Of a stretch of 64,000 nucleotides of DNA, positions 1 through 8,700 are shown one piece after another (position 1 is the first letter of the stretch; every line of letters begins with the position of its first letter). The notes beneath the pieces are model-generated. The model made no database searches. It was not told the origin of the DNA and saw nothing but the letters and a program-made list of their open reading frames with translations. The translations under genes were made by a program, and so were the position numbers. Source of the stretch: Oxalobacter aliiformigenes (GTDB taxonomy: Bacteria > Pseudomonadota > Gammaproteobacteria > Burkholderiales > Burkholderiaceae_D); contig NZ_CP098252.1 of the NCBI RefSeq assembly GCF_027116575.1, forward strand, positions 1,240,001 to 1,304,000, read 5' to 3'.

Positions 1-13
1 GGGCGGTTTTTTT
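1..13 (+). terminator. 3' half of an intrinsic terminator just before the tail tube gene
   Basis: The window opens with GGGCGG followed by a run of T, the usual right arm and U-tract of an intrinsic terminator; the left arm would lie outside the window. It sits about 20 nt before the tail tube start, as other terminators in this prophage sit just before tail genes. Partial, so only suggestive. Confidence 0.35.
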
Positions 14-32
14 ATTTCAGGAGACAATTGAT

Positions 33-449
33 ATGGCAAGTACCGCAATTTCCGCACAAGGTTCCAGTATCGCGATCAATACCGCCGAATCCGGTGAAGC
101 GACCTGGACAAAAATCAAAAACGTGATTTCGTTTACCGGCTTCGATGGAGCGGCTTCCGAAATCGACGTGACCGATCTGGACAGTACGGCGAAAGAGTAC
201 CGTCTCGGTTTGCAGGATCACGGCAAGTTTTCTTTCGAAATGCATATCGACCGGACCGATGCCGGCCAGCTGGCGCTTGAGGCGGCCCGCAAATCCGGCA
301 AAGTCGTCCAGCTGAAACTGACGCTGCCCGATAGCGAGGCGGCCACGTTTAACGTACTGGTCAAGTCCACTCCGATTTCAGGCGGGATCGATGCCGTTCT
401 GAAGGGGTCCGTCGAAACCCGCATTACAGGAGACGTCGAATGGGCGTAA
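33..449 (+). CDS. Phage major tail tube protein
   Basis: 138 residues, the size expected of siphovirus tail tube subunits, which polymerise around the tape measure to form the tail lumen. The sequence is rich in short beta-strand-like segments, with an N-terminal MASTAISAQG stretch and a middle part (FTGFDG, EIDVTDLDS, FSFEMHIDRTDAGQ) typical of lambda V-like and related tube proteins. A GGAG ribosome site lies 10 nt before the ATG. The stop overlaps the start of the next gene (tail assembly chaperone), the standard siphovirus order tube, chaperone G, chaperone GT, tape measure. The assignment rests on size, composition and position. Confidence 0.82.
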   Translation: MASTAISAQGSSIAINTAESGEATWTKIKNVISFTGFDGAASEIDVTDLDSTAKEYRLGLQDHGKFSFEMHIDRTDAGQLALEAARKSGKVVQLKLTLPDSEAATFNVLVKSTPISGGIDAVLKGSVETRITGDVEWA

Positions 450-793
450 CGCTTTTGGGCAAAGAGGCCATTCTCGGTGCGAAAGACGCCCATCAGGAAA
501 TCGTGCATGTCGAGGAATGGGGCGGTTCCGTCTGCATTCGCGCCATGAGCGGTGCCGAACGCGACGATTTCAGGGCGGCGATTGAAGGAACCGATACATC
601 GCTTGTCGGCAAATTCGAGGCACCCCTGCTGGCATTGACACTGGTCGATGAAACAGGCAAACGCCTTTTTACTATCGACGATGTGGAAGCGCTTCGCGCC
701 AAATCCGCCAGGGTGCTGGACAGACTGACCCGGATCGCCCTGCGTGTGAACGGCATGTCTGACGAAGCGCAGGAGGAAGCCACAAAAAACTGA
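440..793 (+). CDS. Tail assembly chaperone, gpG-like
   Basis: 117 residues lying between the tail tube and the tape measure, the place of lambda gpG, which binds the tape measure protein before tube polymerisation. It overlaps the tube gene by 10 nt. The acidic, helical sequence (MSGAERDDFRAAIEG, DDVEALRAKSARVLDRL) fits the phage tail assembly chaperone families. Its last sense codons are AAA AAC directly before TGA, and these form a canonical -1 frameshift heptamer (784-790). A fraction of ribosomes should therefore continue into the following frame to make a longer GT-type product of about 236 residues. Family known; the ratio and use of frameshifting are inferred. Confidence 0.8.
   Translation: MGVTLLGKEAILGAKDAHQEIVHVEEWGGSVCIRAMSGAERDDFRAAIEGTDTSLVGKFEAPLLALTLVDETGKRLFTIDDVEALRAKSARVLDRLTRIALRVNGMSDEAQEEATKN
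784..790 (+). promoter_or_regulatory. -1 ribosomal frameshift slippery heptamer A AAA AAC
   Basis: The zero-frame codons at the end of the G-like gene read ACA AAA AAC TGA, so the heptamer A AAA AAC is correctly phased (X XXY YYZ). After a -1 slip the ribosome reads CTG AAG GCG CGA and continues without a stop into the frame of the downstream chaperone, ending at 1149. This is the standard tail chaperone arrangement in siphophages; lambda uses a different heptamer at the same place. Confidence 0.8.
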
Positions 794-810
794 AGGCGCG
801 ACCGGAACTC

Positions 811-1149
811 ATGATGTGGTTCCGGCTCGCGCTGGCGCTGGGCATGCCGGTGGCACGTGCCCGGCAGGAAATCGACAGCCATGAATTCTGCTACTGGATG
901 GCCTATTACAGGCTGGAACCGTGGGGCGAGAGAGTGGCGGATATGCGGCATGGCATTGCTGTGGCGACACTGGCGAACATCAACAGGAACACCGAGGCGA
1001 GACCGCAAGCGTATATGCCGGCGGATTTCATCCCCTGGCTGGAAGGAAACCGAAATGCTTCCACCGGAACGGAACCGGTCCTCCTTGATGAACCCGGTGC
1101 GCAGTCGCAGCTGATCAAGGCGGCTGTTTTCGGCTGCCGGCAGCCGTAG
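811..1149 (+). CDS. Tail assembly chaperone GT extension (gpT-like)
   Basis: Open in the -1 frame relative to the G-like gene. Most likely it is made only as the C-terminal part of a G-T fusion that enters this frame at nt 790; the first internal ATG is at 811. No good ribosome site precedes that ATG, which supports the fusion reading. The T-like part (MMWFRLALALGMPVARARQEI, then EFCYWMAYYRLEPWG) matches the short alpha-helical proteins found at this place in lambda-like prophages, where the T domain recruits tube subunits. The final 30 residues are low complexity and may be poorly conserved. Confidence 0.75.
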   Translation: MMWFRLALALGMPVARARQEIDSHEFCYWMAYYRLEPWGERVADMRHGIAVATLANINRNTEARPQAYMPADFIPWLEGNRNASTGTEPVLLDEPGAQSQLIKAAVFGCRQP

Positions 1150-1151
1150 CG

Positions 1152-1179
1152 GTTATCCCTTCCTTTGGGAAGGGATAAC
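1152..1179. promoter_or_regulatory. Perfect 12-bp inverted repeat between chaperone and tape measure genes
   Basis: GTTATCCCTTCC, a TTTG loop, then GGAAGGGATAAC: 12 of 12 bases pair. There is no T-run after it, so it is not a standard intrinsic terminator. It lies in the only sizeable gap of the tail operon, about 64 nt before the preferred tape measure start, and could be an RNA hairpin affecting mRNA decay or tape measure translation, or a binding site. Confidence 0.6.
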
Positions 1180-1242
1180 TTCGGTCCGATTTATAACAGA
1201 TTGATCAAACGCGCCACAAGGCGGGTTTGGGAGGGAATGCAA

Positions 1243-2550
1243 ATGGTGGTAACTGACCAGTATATGCAGAAGATGGAAAAGGAGTTGACAGAAGTCAGGC
1301 AAAGAGTCGTCAGGATCGAGACGGCCATGCAAAAATTTCTGAGCCAATCCACCGACATGGCGAAAAACGCTCGGATGGAAAAAGAAAAGGGAGAAAAGGA
1401 TGAGAAAAACAACGGTTCTCTGGTGACCGCTCTCGGAAGACTGCGGGAAGAAGGTGACAGAATCGGCGAACAGTTGGGAAAAGCGGCCGATCATGCCATC
1501 TCGAAAATAGGGGATGCTTTTGCCGGTTTCCTGAAAAATGGCAAGCTGGACTTTTCCGATGTCGTCAGGACATTGAAAACCGATCTCGGGAGCATGGCGA
1601 CGACTCAAATCAGATCGCTTCTGGCGACGGGACTGACGAAATGGCTGGGATTTGAGGCGTCCGGAACCGGTTCAGCCGCGCGGGCTGAAAGCGGAACGGA
1701 AAAAAACGGCCGGACGGAACAGGTGGCAAAAGAGGTATCGGGAAACTTTTTCGATGCACTGACACAGGATATCCGGAAGTTTTTTGAAAACGGCAAAACG
1801 GTTTTCGGCGATCTGATCGAATATCTCGGCAACATTCCGGGTGTCGGTGGAGTCGTCAAGGGGATCGGAAACGTCGCTTCGGAAGCGGGAGGGCTGTTTT
1901 CCGGGCTGGGAAAAAGCATCGGGCAGTTTTTCGGTGCCGGTGGCACATCTTCCGGAGAAAACGGTATGCAGGCGGCCGGATCGGCCGGCAGCGATGCGGC
2001 AAAAGGCATGCAGCAGGTGGCGGAAGAGGGCAAACAGAGTGCCGGCGACATGGCGAAGGCCATGCAGGACGCCATGCTGCGTACGCAAAATGTCCTGATC
2101 CGGTTCGTCGAGACCGGAAAACTTTCATTCAAGGATCTGACCCGTTCCATTCTGGCCGATATCGCACAGATCATGCTGAAAATGACGGTGAGCAAACTGT
2201 TCGGCTCGATTTTCGGCGGGGCGTCGGTATCTGCCGCCGGCGGTTATGACGTTCCGGCAGGGGAAAATCCGGTGACGCAGCTTCACGAAAAGGAAATGGT
2301 GCTCCCGGCGCAGTATGCCGACGTCATTCGCGGTCTGGCCGGCAATGGCGGTACCGCAGGATCGGGAGGCATCCATATCCATACCAGCATTTCGGTATCC
2401 GGCAACGGAAACATCAACCAGCAAAAGGATGGCGGCAGTTCGTCGCAACGCCAGCTGGCCGACATGATCAACAACCAGACAAAAGCCATCATTGCCCGTG
2501 AAATGCGGCAGGGGGGCCTGATCTGGAACATGAGAACGGGGGTGGCATGA
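1243..2550 (+). CDS. Phage tail tape measure protein (short)
   Basis: Long helical protein after the chaperones, as expected for the tape measure that sets tail length. The C-terminal part carries lambda tape-measure-like features: a hydrophobic segment near LTRSILADIAQIMLKMTVSKL, the phrase PVTQLHEKEMVLPAQYADVIRGL, and a Gly/Ser-rich tail. An earlier segment (DALTQDIRKFFENGKTVFGDLIEYLG) resembles the later FVETGKLSFKDLTRSILADI, an internal repeat. At about 435 residues it is short for a tape measure, implying a short tail. A frame-compatible TTG exists at 1165, but the ATG at 1243 has GGAGG eight bases upstream and is preferred; 1237 is also possible. It overlaps the next gene by ATGA. Confidence 0.8.
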   Translation: MVVTDQYMQKMEKELTEVRQRVVRIETAMQKFLSQSTDMAKNARMEKEKGEKDEKNNGSLVTALGRLREEGDRIGEQLGKAADHAISKIGDAFAGFLKNGKLDFSDVVRTLKTDLGSMATTQIRSLLATGLTKWLGFEASGTGSAARAESGTEKNGRTEQVAKEVSGNFFDALTQDIRKFFENGKTVFGDLIEYLGNIPGVGGVVKGIGNVASEAGGLFSGLGKSIGQFFGAGGTSSGENGMQAAGSAGSDAAKGMQQVAEEGKQSAGDMAKAMQDAMLRTQNVLIRFVETGKLSFKDLTRSILADIAQIMLKMTVSKLFGSIFGGASVSAAGGYDVPAGENPVTQLHEKEMVLPAQYADVIRGLAGNGGTAGSGGIHIHTSISVSGNGNINQQKDGGSSSQRQLADMINNQTKAIIAREMRQGGLIWNMRTGVA

Positions 2551-2882
2551 GTGTGAGAGAAACATTTGACTGGGCGCCACAGACCGGCATGAACGGTACC
2601 GTGAAGTACCGTGTGCTGAGTGCACAATTCGGTGACGGTTACCAGCAGGTGGCCGCCGACGGCATCCATAACCGAATCGAGTCCTGGCCCGTTTCCTTTA
2701 CCGGGACGACGGACGAAATCCGGCCTATCAAGGCATTTCTGGACCGCCATGCCGGTTACCGGTCGTTTTACTGGACGCCCCCGATGGGTGAGAAGGGGAT
2801 GTACCGCTCTTTCGATATCACGATCACGCCGGTCGAAGGCGATATCGTGACCTTGTCAACCGTATTCGAACAGGCATTCTGA
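2547..2882 (+). CDS. Minor tail protein, gpM-like
   Basis: 111 residues, the size of lambda gpM, a tail-tip component. The motifs YRVLSAQFGDGYQQVAADG near the start and FLDRHAGYRSFYWTPP in the middle are characteristic of the phage minor tail M family. The start overlaps the tape measure stop (ATGA), so the two are probably translationally coupled. The following order L, K, I, J matches lambda and supports the call. Confidence 0.9.
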   Translation: MSVRETFDWAPQTGMNGTVKYRVLSAQFGDGYQQVAADGIHNRIESWPVSFTGTTDEIRPIKAFLDRHAGYRSFYWTPPMGEKGMYRSFDITITPVEGDIVTLSTVFEQAF

Positions 2883-2884
2883 TC

Positions 2885-3580
2885 ATGATTACCCAGGATA
2901 TACAGGGGCTTGAACCCGGAGAAAAAATCGAACTTTTCGAACTGGACGCCACCGGTATCGGCGGCGATTTCTTCCGTTTCCACGGTTACCCGACCGGCGA
3001 AATCTGGTGGCAGGGAAAAGAATATTCCGCCTGGCCGATCCGTGCCGAAGGTTTCGCCAGAACGGGCGAGGCACAACAGCCGGCCCCCATGCTTTCGCTG
3101 GGCAACGTGGACGGTTCCATCTCGGCGCTTTGTGTCTATTTCGACGACCTTGTCGGCGCGAAACTGTACCGTCATACCACACTGGGCAAGTATCTGGACG
3201 CAAGAAACTTTCCCGACGGCAATCCGACAGCCAATCCTGATGAAGCTTTTCCCAGCGAGCTCTGGTATATCGAACAGAAAAAGGCGGAAAGCAATGATGC
3301 CGTCCAGTTCGAGCTGTCATCCGCGCTGGACTTCAACGGGGTACAGCTGCCGAGACGCCAGATTGTGGCGAATGTCTGCTGGTGGCTGTCGTGCGGCGGC
3401 TATCGCGGACCGTATTGCGGCTATACGGGCGAAGCCTGTTTCGACAGGAACGACAATCCGGTCACCGATCCCGCACTGGACCGGTGCGGCGGACGCCTGT
3501 CGTCCTGCAAATGCCGGTTCGGCGAACACAATCCGCTGCCGTTCGGGAGTTTCCCGGCCGCCGACCTGATCAGGACATGA
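2885..3580 (+). CDS. Minor tail protein, gpL-like, with cysteine cluster
   Basis: 231 residues. The N-terminal half packs in the tail tip. The C-terminal region holds seven cysteines (about residues 165, 170, 178, 185, 201, 208 and 210, in contexts such as CWWLSC, GPYCGY and SSCKC). Lambda gpL binds an iron-sulphur cluster through C-terminal cysteines, and this pattern is compatible with that; which residues bind the metal is inferred. The order M-L-K is kept and spacing to M is 2 nt. Confidence 0.88.
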   Translation: MITQDIQGLEPGEKIELFELDATGIGGDFFRFHGYPTGEIWWQGKEYSAWPIRAEGFARTGEAQQPAPMLSLGNVDGSISALCVYFDDLVGAKLYRHTTLGKYLDARNFPDGNPTANPDEAFPSELWYIEQKKAESNDAVQFELSSALDFNGVQLPRRQIVANVCWWLSCGGYRGPYCGYTGEACFDRNDNPVTDPALDRCGGRLSSCKCRFGEHNPLPFGSFPAADLIRT

Positions 3581-3581
3581 C

Positions 3582-4433
3582 ATGACTCCACAGACTATCG
3601 AAGCGATCCGCGCGCATGCTGTCCGGGAATTCCCGCGTGAAGCCTGCGGGCTCCTGGTTGTCGTGCGCGGCCGGGAACAGTACATTGCCTGCCGCAATCT
3701 GGCGGGCAATGCCGGACATTTCATCCTGTCGTCGGAAGATTATGCCGAAGCCGAAAACCGGGGTGAAATCATCGCGGTCGTCCATTCCCATCCGAACGGG
3801 CCGGCCACACCGAGCGAAGCGGACAGAACGGCCTGCGAGGCAAGCGGCCTCATCTGGCATATCGTGCCGGTGTCCTGCGCCAGCGGACAGCCCGGGGCGG
3901 GAGAGATCGTCACTCTGGCACCCTGCGGTTACGAGGCGCCGCTGGTGGGACGGGAATTTTCCCACGGTGTCAACGACTGTTACCAGCTTGTCCGCGACTG
4001 GTACCGGCGCGAGCGGGGGATCGAACTGAAGAACTTCATGCGTATCGACGGCTGGTGGGAGCGGGGTGAAAACCTGTACCTGAAGCATTATGCCGAGGCC
4101 GGTTTTTATCTCGTGGACGGAGAACCCGAAGAGGGCGACATGATCGTCATGCAGATCCGGTCGACACAACCCAACCATGCTGCCGTCTATCTGGGCGACG
4201 GGCTGATTCTGCACCATCTCTACGGCAGGCTCTCCAGCCGGGATGTATATGGCGGGTACTGGAAAGACGTGACCCGGATGATCATGCGGCATCGGGACAT
4301 GCATTGCAAGGCGGACAACAGGGGGCGACCGGAAAGACGGCCTGATGCGCCGGCCCTTTTCACAGAAACGGAAAAGGAGGGGTATCCGGTTGCCGCTGGG
4401 GAAAACGGCCTGCCGGATGGCAGGCTTTTTTGA
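3582..4433 (+). CDS. Tail-tip protein, gpK-like: JAMM peptidase plus NlpC/P60
   Basis: Two-domain protein of 283 residues. The N-terminal JAB/MPN+ domain has the full zinc motif: Glu20, then H68-x-H70, Ser78 and Asp81 (HSHPNGPATPSEAD). The C-terminal NlpC/P60 domain has the catalytic Cys133 (HGVNDCYQL) and His199 (NHAAVYLGDG). In lambda-like phages gpK is a tail-tip peptidoglycan hydrolase/peptidase acting in assembly or DNA entry. Both active sites look intact. Its last codons (NGLPDGRLF) are encoded by the hairpin of an intrinsic terminator (4408-4431), so the stop codon directly follows the U-tract. Confidence 0.9.
   Translation: MTPQTIEAIRAHAVREFPREACGLLVVVRGREQYIACRNLAGNAGHFILSSEDYAEAENRGEIIAVVHSHPNGPATPSEADRTACEASGLIWHIVPVSCASGQPGAGEIVTLAPCGYEAPLVGREFSHGVNDCYQLVRDWYRRERGIELKNFMRIDGWWERGENLYLKHYAEAGFYLVDGEPEEGDMIVMQIRSTQPNHAAVYLGDGLILHHLYGRLSSRDVYGGYWKDVTRMIMRHRDMHCKADNRGRPERRPDAPALFTETEKEGYPVAAGENGLPDGRLF
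4408..4431 (+). terminator. Intrinsic terminator overlapping the end of the K-like gene
   Basis: GCCTGCC, GGAT loop, GGCAGGC, then six T. It ends 12 nt before the ATG of the first I-like gene, inside what should be one tail operon. Confidence 0.75.
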
Positions 4434-4443
4434 CAGGTGAACG

Positions 4444-5058
4444 ATGACATCACTACGAACAGTCAGACTGTACGGGAAGCTCGGCGCCCGTTTCGGACGC
4501 ATCCACCGGCTGGCGGTCGCCAGTGCGGCGGAAGCCGTTCGCGCACTGTGCGCCCTGAGACCGGGATTCGAGCGCGAATTGATGACGAGCCGGGAGAAGG
4601 GAGTCGGTTATGCCGTCTTTCTGGGAAAAAAGAATCTCAGGGTGGAACAGCTCGGCGAGAAAACCGACGGGCGGGATATCCGGATCGCGCCCGTGGTGAC
4701 GGGAGCGGGATTCGGAAAAATCTTTTCCGTCGTTCTCGGCGTGACCCTGATCGCGGTGGCCAGCATCATCACCGGCGGGGCCTCCGTGGGCGCGATGATG
4801 GCGTTCGAGACGGGGCTGATGGCCGGTGCGCTCTCCAACGTCGGCTTCATGCTGATGATGAGCGGCGTGACGCAAATGCTTTCTCCGCAGCCGAAGGGTC
4901 TGTCCACCGGAAACGGTGTATCGAATGAACCGTCCTATGCCTTCAACGGCGTCGTCAATACGACGGCACAGGGAGGCCCGGTACCGCTGGGATACGGGCG
5001 GATGATCGTCGGTTCCGCCGTGATATCGGCCGGAATATACAGTGCCGACAGACCGTAG
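4444..5058 (+). CDS. Tail assembly protein, gpI-like, copy 1
   Basis: 204 residues, lambda gpI-like, between K and J. The N-terminal half (TVRLYGKLG, RFGRIHRLAVASAAEAVRAL, RPGFERELM) is a ubiquitin-like region typical of the family. The C-terminal half has a glycine/alanine-rich hydrophobic segment (VVLGVTLIAVASIITGGASVG) and ends with NTTAQGGPVPLGYGRMIVGSAVISAGIYS. A second, closely similar copy follows at 5129; the N-terminal ~95 residues are the most alike. Lambda has one I gene, so this is a tandem duplication. Which copy serves the phage is unknown. Confidence 0.85.
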   Translation: MTSLRTVRLYGKLGARFGRIHRLAVASAAEAVRALCALRPGFERELMTSREKGVGYAVFLGKKNLRVEQLGEKTDGRDIRIAPVVTGAGFGKIFSVVLGVTLIAVASIITGGASVGAMMAFETGLMAGALSNVGFMLMMSGVTQMLSPQPKGLSTGNGVSNEPSYAFNGVVNTTAQGGPVPLGYGRMIVGSAVISAGIYSADRP

Positions 5059-5096
5059 GGCAACGGATGGCCGGGTGGCCGGAAATGAACAACCAT

Positions 5097-5119
5097 GCCC
5101 GCTGCGGCGGGCTTTTTTT
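5097..5119 (+). terminator. Intrinsic terminator between the two I-like copies
   Basis: GCCCGC, TGCG loop, GCGGGC, followed by seven T. It lies 10 nt before the ATG of copy 2. The bases after the U-tract (GACAGGTGAA) match those after the terminator at 4408-4431, so terminator and gene seem to have been duplicated as a unit. Confidence 0.8.
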
Positions 5120-5128
5120 GACAGGTGA

Positions 5129-5752
5129 ATGATGACACCACTGAAAACAGTACGTTTATACGGAAAACTGGGAACCCGGTTCGGACGGATTCACCGCCTT
5201 GCCGTAGCCAGCGCTGCCGAGGCAGTGAGAGCGCTGTGCGCGATCCGGCCCGGTTTTGAACGCGAACTGATGAGCAGTCGTGACAGGGGAATCCATTATG
5301 CCGTGTTTCTGGGAAAAAGGAATATCGCCGAAGAAGAAATGCTGCATCCCGCAGGCCGGGACGATATCCGGATCGCGCCGGTTCTCCAGGGATCGGGACG
5401 GGGCGGTCTGTTCCAGACCATACTGGGCGCGGCCATGATGGTGTTCGCCATGTGGGCGGCCGGGGGATTCACCAGCCTTGCCGGCCTGTCTTCGACACTG
5501 GCGAGCGAAGGATGGGTCGGCGTGACCGCCATGATGGGCATGTCGATGATGATCGGTGGGGTCATGCAGCTGCTTTCCCCCCAGATCAAGGAACTTTCGG
5601 CGAAAGACAGCGCCGGAAACGGGGCATCCTATCATTTCAACGGCGTCGTCAACACGACGGCGCAGGGCAATCCGGTACCGCTCGGTTACGGACGCATGAT
5701 AGTCGGTTCGGCAGTCGTTTCTGCCGGCATTTACGCAATGGATCGGAAATGA
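5129..5752 (+). CDS. Tail assembly protein, gpI-like, copy 2
   Basis: 207 residues; same architecture as copy 1 (TVRLYGKLGTRFGRIHRLAV; RPGFERELM; hydrophobic Gly/Met-rich middle; C-terminal GRMIVGSAVVSAGIYAMDRK). The two differ mainly in the central hydrophobic stretch and in residues 60-80. The stop overlaps the J start as ATGA, the usual I-J coupling, so copy 2 is the positional equivalent of lambda I. Two start codons (5129, 5132) follow AGGTGAATG. Confidence 0.85.
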   Translation: MMTPLKTVRLYGKLGTRFGRIHRLAVASAAEAVRALCAIRPGFERELMSSRDRGIHYAVFLGKRNIAEEEMLHPAGRDDIRIAPVLQGSGRGGLFQTILGAAMMVFAMWAAGGFTSLAGLSSTLASEGWVGVTAMMGMSMMIGGVMQLLSPQIKELSAKDSAGNGASYHFNGVVNTTAQGNPVPLGYGRMIVGSAVVSAGIYAMDRK

Positions 5753-8700
5753 ATATTATCGGATACAAAAAAGGAGGCGGCAGCAGCCATACTCCCGTCG
5801 AACAGACGGACAATCTTCACAGTACCGCCTATGCGCGTGTGCTGGATCTGATTTCGGAAGGCGAAATCGTCGGGCCGGCCAATGGCCTGCAATCCATTTA
5901 TCTGGACGAGACGCCACTGGCCAATCCCGACGGTTCGCTCAATTTCAGCGGCGTATCCGTCGATTTCAGGCCAGGAACGCAGGATCAGGAGCATATTGCC
6001 GGTTTTCCGAGTGTGGAAAACGAAATCGGGGTTGGCATCGAGCTGACCTCGAAACAGCCCTGGATACGTGCGTTCAGCAACCTGCAACTGTCGGCCGTGC
6101 GTGTCAGGCTTTCGGCCGACGGACTGTCGAAAGCCAACACATCCAACGGCGACATCAACGGCTATCGTGTCGAGTATGCCATCGACCTGTCCACCGACAA
6201 CGGCGATTACATGACGGTACTGCAAACGGCGTTCGACGGGAAAACGACCAGCAAATACGAACGCACGCACCGGATTGATCTGCCCAGAGCGACGTCCGGC
6301 TGGTCGCTCCGTGTCAGGCGGCTTACGGCCAACGCCAACAGTTCCACCACGTCGGACAGGACATCCATCGTTTCCTTTACGGAAGTGATCGATGCCAAAC
6401 TGCGTTATCCGATGAGTGCGATTGTCGGTATCCAGGTCGATGCCGCCCAGTTCCAGAGCATCCCGGTACGGGGATACGACATGCTGCTGAAAATCGTGAA
6501 GGTTCCCAGCAATTACGATCCCGACAAACGCACCTACGACGGCGATTGGGACGGTACCTTCAAACCGGCCTGGACCAACAATCCGGCCTGGGTGTTCTAC
6601 GATCTGGTATTGAACGACCGTTACGGACTGGGCCATCTCGTATCGGAGGAACAGATCGACAAATGGTCGCTGTACCGCATCGCGCAGTATGCCGACCAGA
6701 TGGTGCCTGACGGAAAAGGCGGCTTCGAACCGCGCTTTACCTGCAACGTCTATATCCAGTCGCGGAAAGAAGCCTATGCCGTCCTTCAGGACATGGCATC
6801 CATTTTCCGCGGAATCGCCTACTGGGCGGGCGGCAACATCACCGCATCGGCGGACATGCCGGTCGATCCGGTCTATACCTACACGGCGGCCAACGTGATC
6901 GACGGCAAATTCACGCGTATCGGCAGCAGCCGCAAAACCCGCTATACCGTCGCGCTGGTCAGCTGGAACGATCCGGCCGATTTTTACCGGGCCAAGGTGG
7001 AATACGTCTCGGACGACGAGGGCATCAGCCGTTATGGTGTGCAACAGCTCGAAATCACGGCATTCGGCTGCACATCGCAGGGTGAGGCGCAGCGACGGGG
7101 ACACTGGGCGCTGATGACTTCCCGTCTGGAAACAGAAACCATCTCGTTTTCCGTCGGGCTGGATGGCGCCATCGCCTTGCCGGGACAGATCGTGCGCATC
7201 GCCGATCCGCACCGTATGGGCCGCCGCAACGCCGGGCGCATCAGGTCGGCGAGCGGCAAGGTCGTGGTGCTGGACAAGGCGCCGACCGTCTCCTCCGGCG
7301 ACAAACTGACTGTCATTTTGCCGACCGGCGAAACCGAAACGCAGCTGATCGCCCGTGTCGTGGACGACAGCGTCACCGTCAATTCGGACTGGAGCACGAT
7401 GCCGGTGGAAAATGCCGTCTGGTCGGTGGACAGCGCCGATCTGGTCGCGCCGACCTACCGTATTGTTTCCGTTACCGAAAAAGACGGCATGACCTATGAG
7501 ATTACGGCCGTACAGCATGAACCGGGCAAATTCGACTACATCGACAAGGCCGTGAAAATCGAATCGAGACCGGAAAGCGTCAGGGAACTGAAACCGGTTC
7601 CCGTGACGAATATCGACGTCAATGAATCGTTGTACGTCGTCGGTATCCGGTCTTTCGGGATCCGTGCCACCGTATCGTGGACGAGCGATGCCCACCGTTT
7701 CGAATGCGCCTACCGCAAGGAAAACGGTACGTGGACGACCCTGAACACACGCGATCCGTCGATCGATATCTATGGACTGGACGAAGCGGTATACGAATTT
7801 TCCGTCATCGCCATTTCGTCCACCGGCATGCGTTCCGAAGCGGCGGTACTGATACATGAGATCGTGGGGCTGAAACGGGCACCGGCCAACGTACCCTGGT
7901 TCGTCATCGAAGGCAATACCCTGAGCTGGGGGGAAGTGTCCGATCTGGACGTGGACGGTTACCTGATCCGTTTCCATTACGGACACAACCGGAACTGGGA
8001 CGATGCCAGCCCGCTGCATACCGGTGTACTGACCCAGTGCCCGTTCACTCCGGAAAAACTGCCGCAGGGACCGATTACCCTGATGATCAAGGCCGTCGAT
8101 ACCAGCGGGAACGAATCGGCGAAACCGGCTGTCATCGAAACCCGGTTCGGCGACGTGCTGGTCGGCAACGTCATCGAAACCATCGATTTTCAGGAGCAGG
8201 GCTATCCGGGTGTCGTGACGGGGGCGGAACGTTCGGATGGTATGCTGAAAGTCATGAACCGCACGGATTTCTTCAGCGACGACAATACCTCGGCTTTTTT
8301 CAGCGACGACGACAATAGCGGTTTTTTCAACGAAATCTACGACGGCATGTCGTATGAAACGACTGTCGTGACACCGAATGAAGCCGTGGTCGGCAGTACC
8401 ATGACCTTCGATGTGGCGATGACCGGCGACATGATGAAAATCTCGTACCGGGGATATGGCGGGACGAAAATGTATGGCGAAGACAACGAACCGGTCTACG
8501 GTGACGACGACGCGCTCTTTTATCCGTCACCGGGCGAGTACACTCCCTGGCCGGGGCAGGTCACGACACAATACATGCCGTACCAGTTCCGGCTGGATAT
8601 CGGTGGCGGTGCCACCCGGCCGACCGTCGATACCTGCCGTGTCGTCATCGACGTGCCCGATATCATGGAACCGATGAACGACATCGAAATCGCCGCGACC

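Noticed and set aside
5452..5748. Upstream extension of the J-like gene
   Set aside because: It lies wholly inside I copy 2 in another frame; the ATG at 5749 overlapping the I stop is the natural J start.
5731..8019. Very long open frame antisense to J
   Set aside because: Mirror of the strong codon bias of J; His/Arg/Asp-rich with no start signal.
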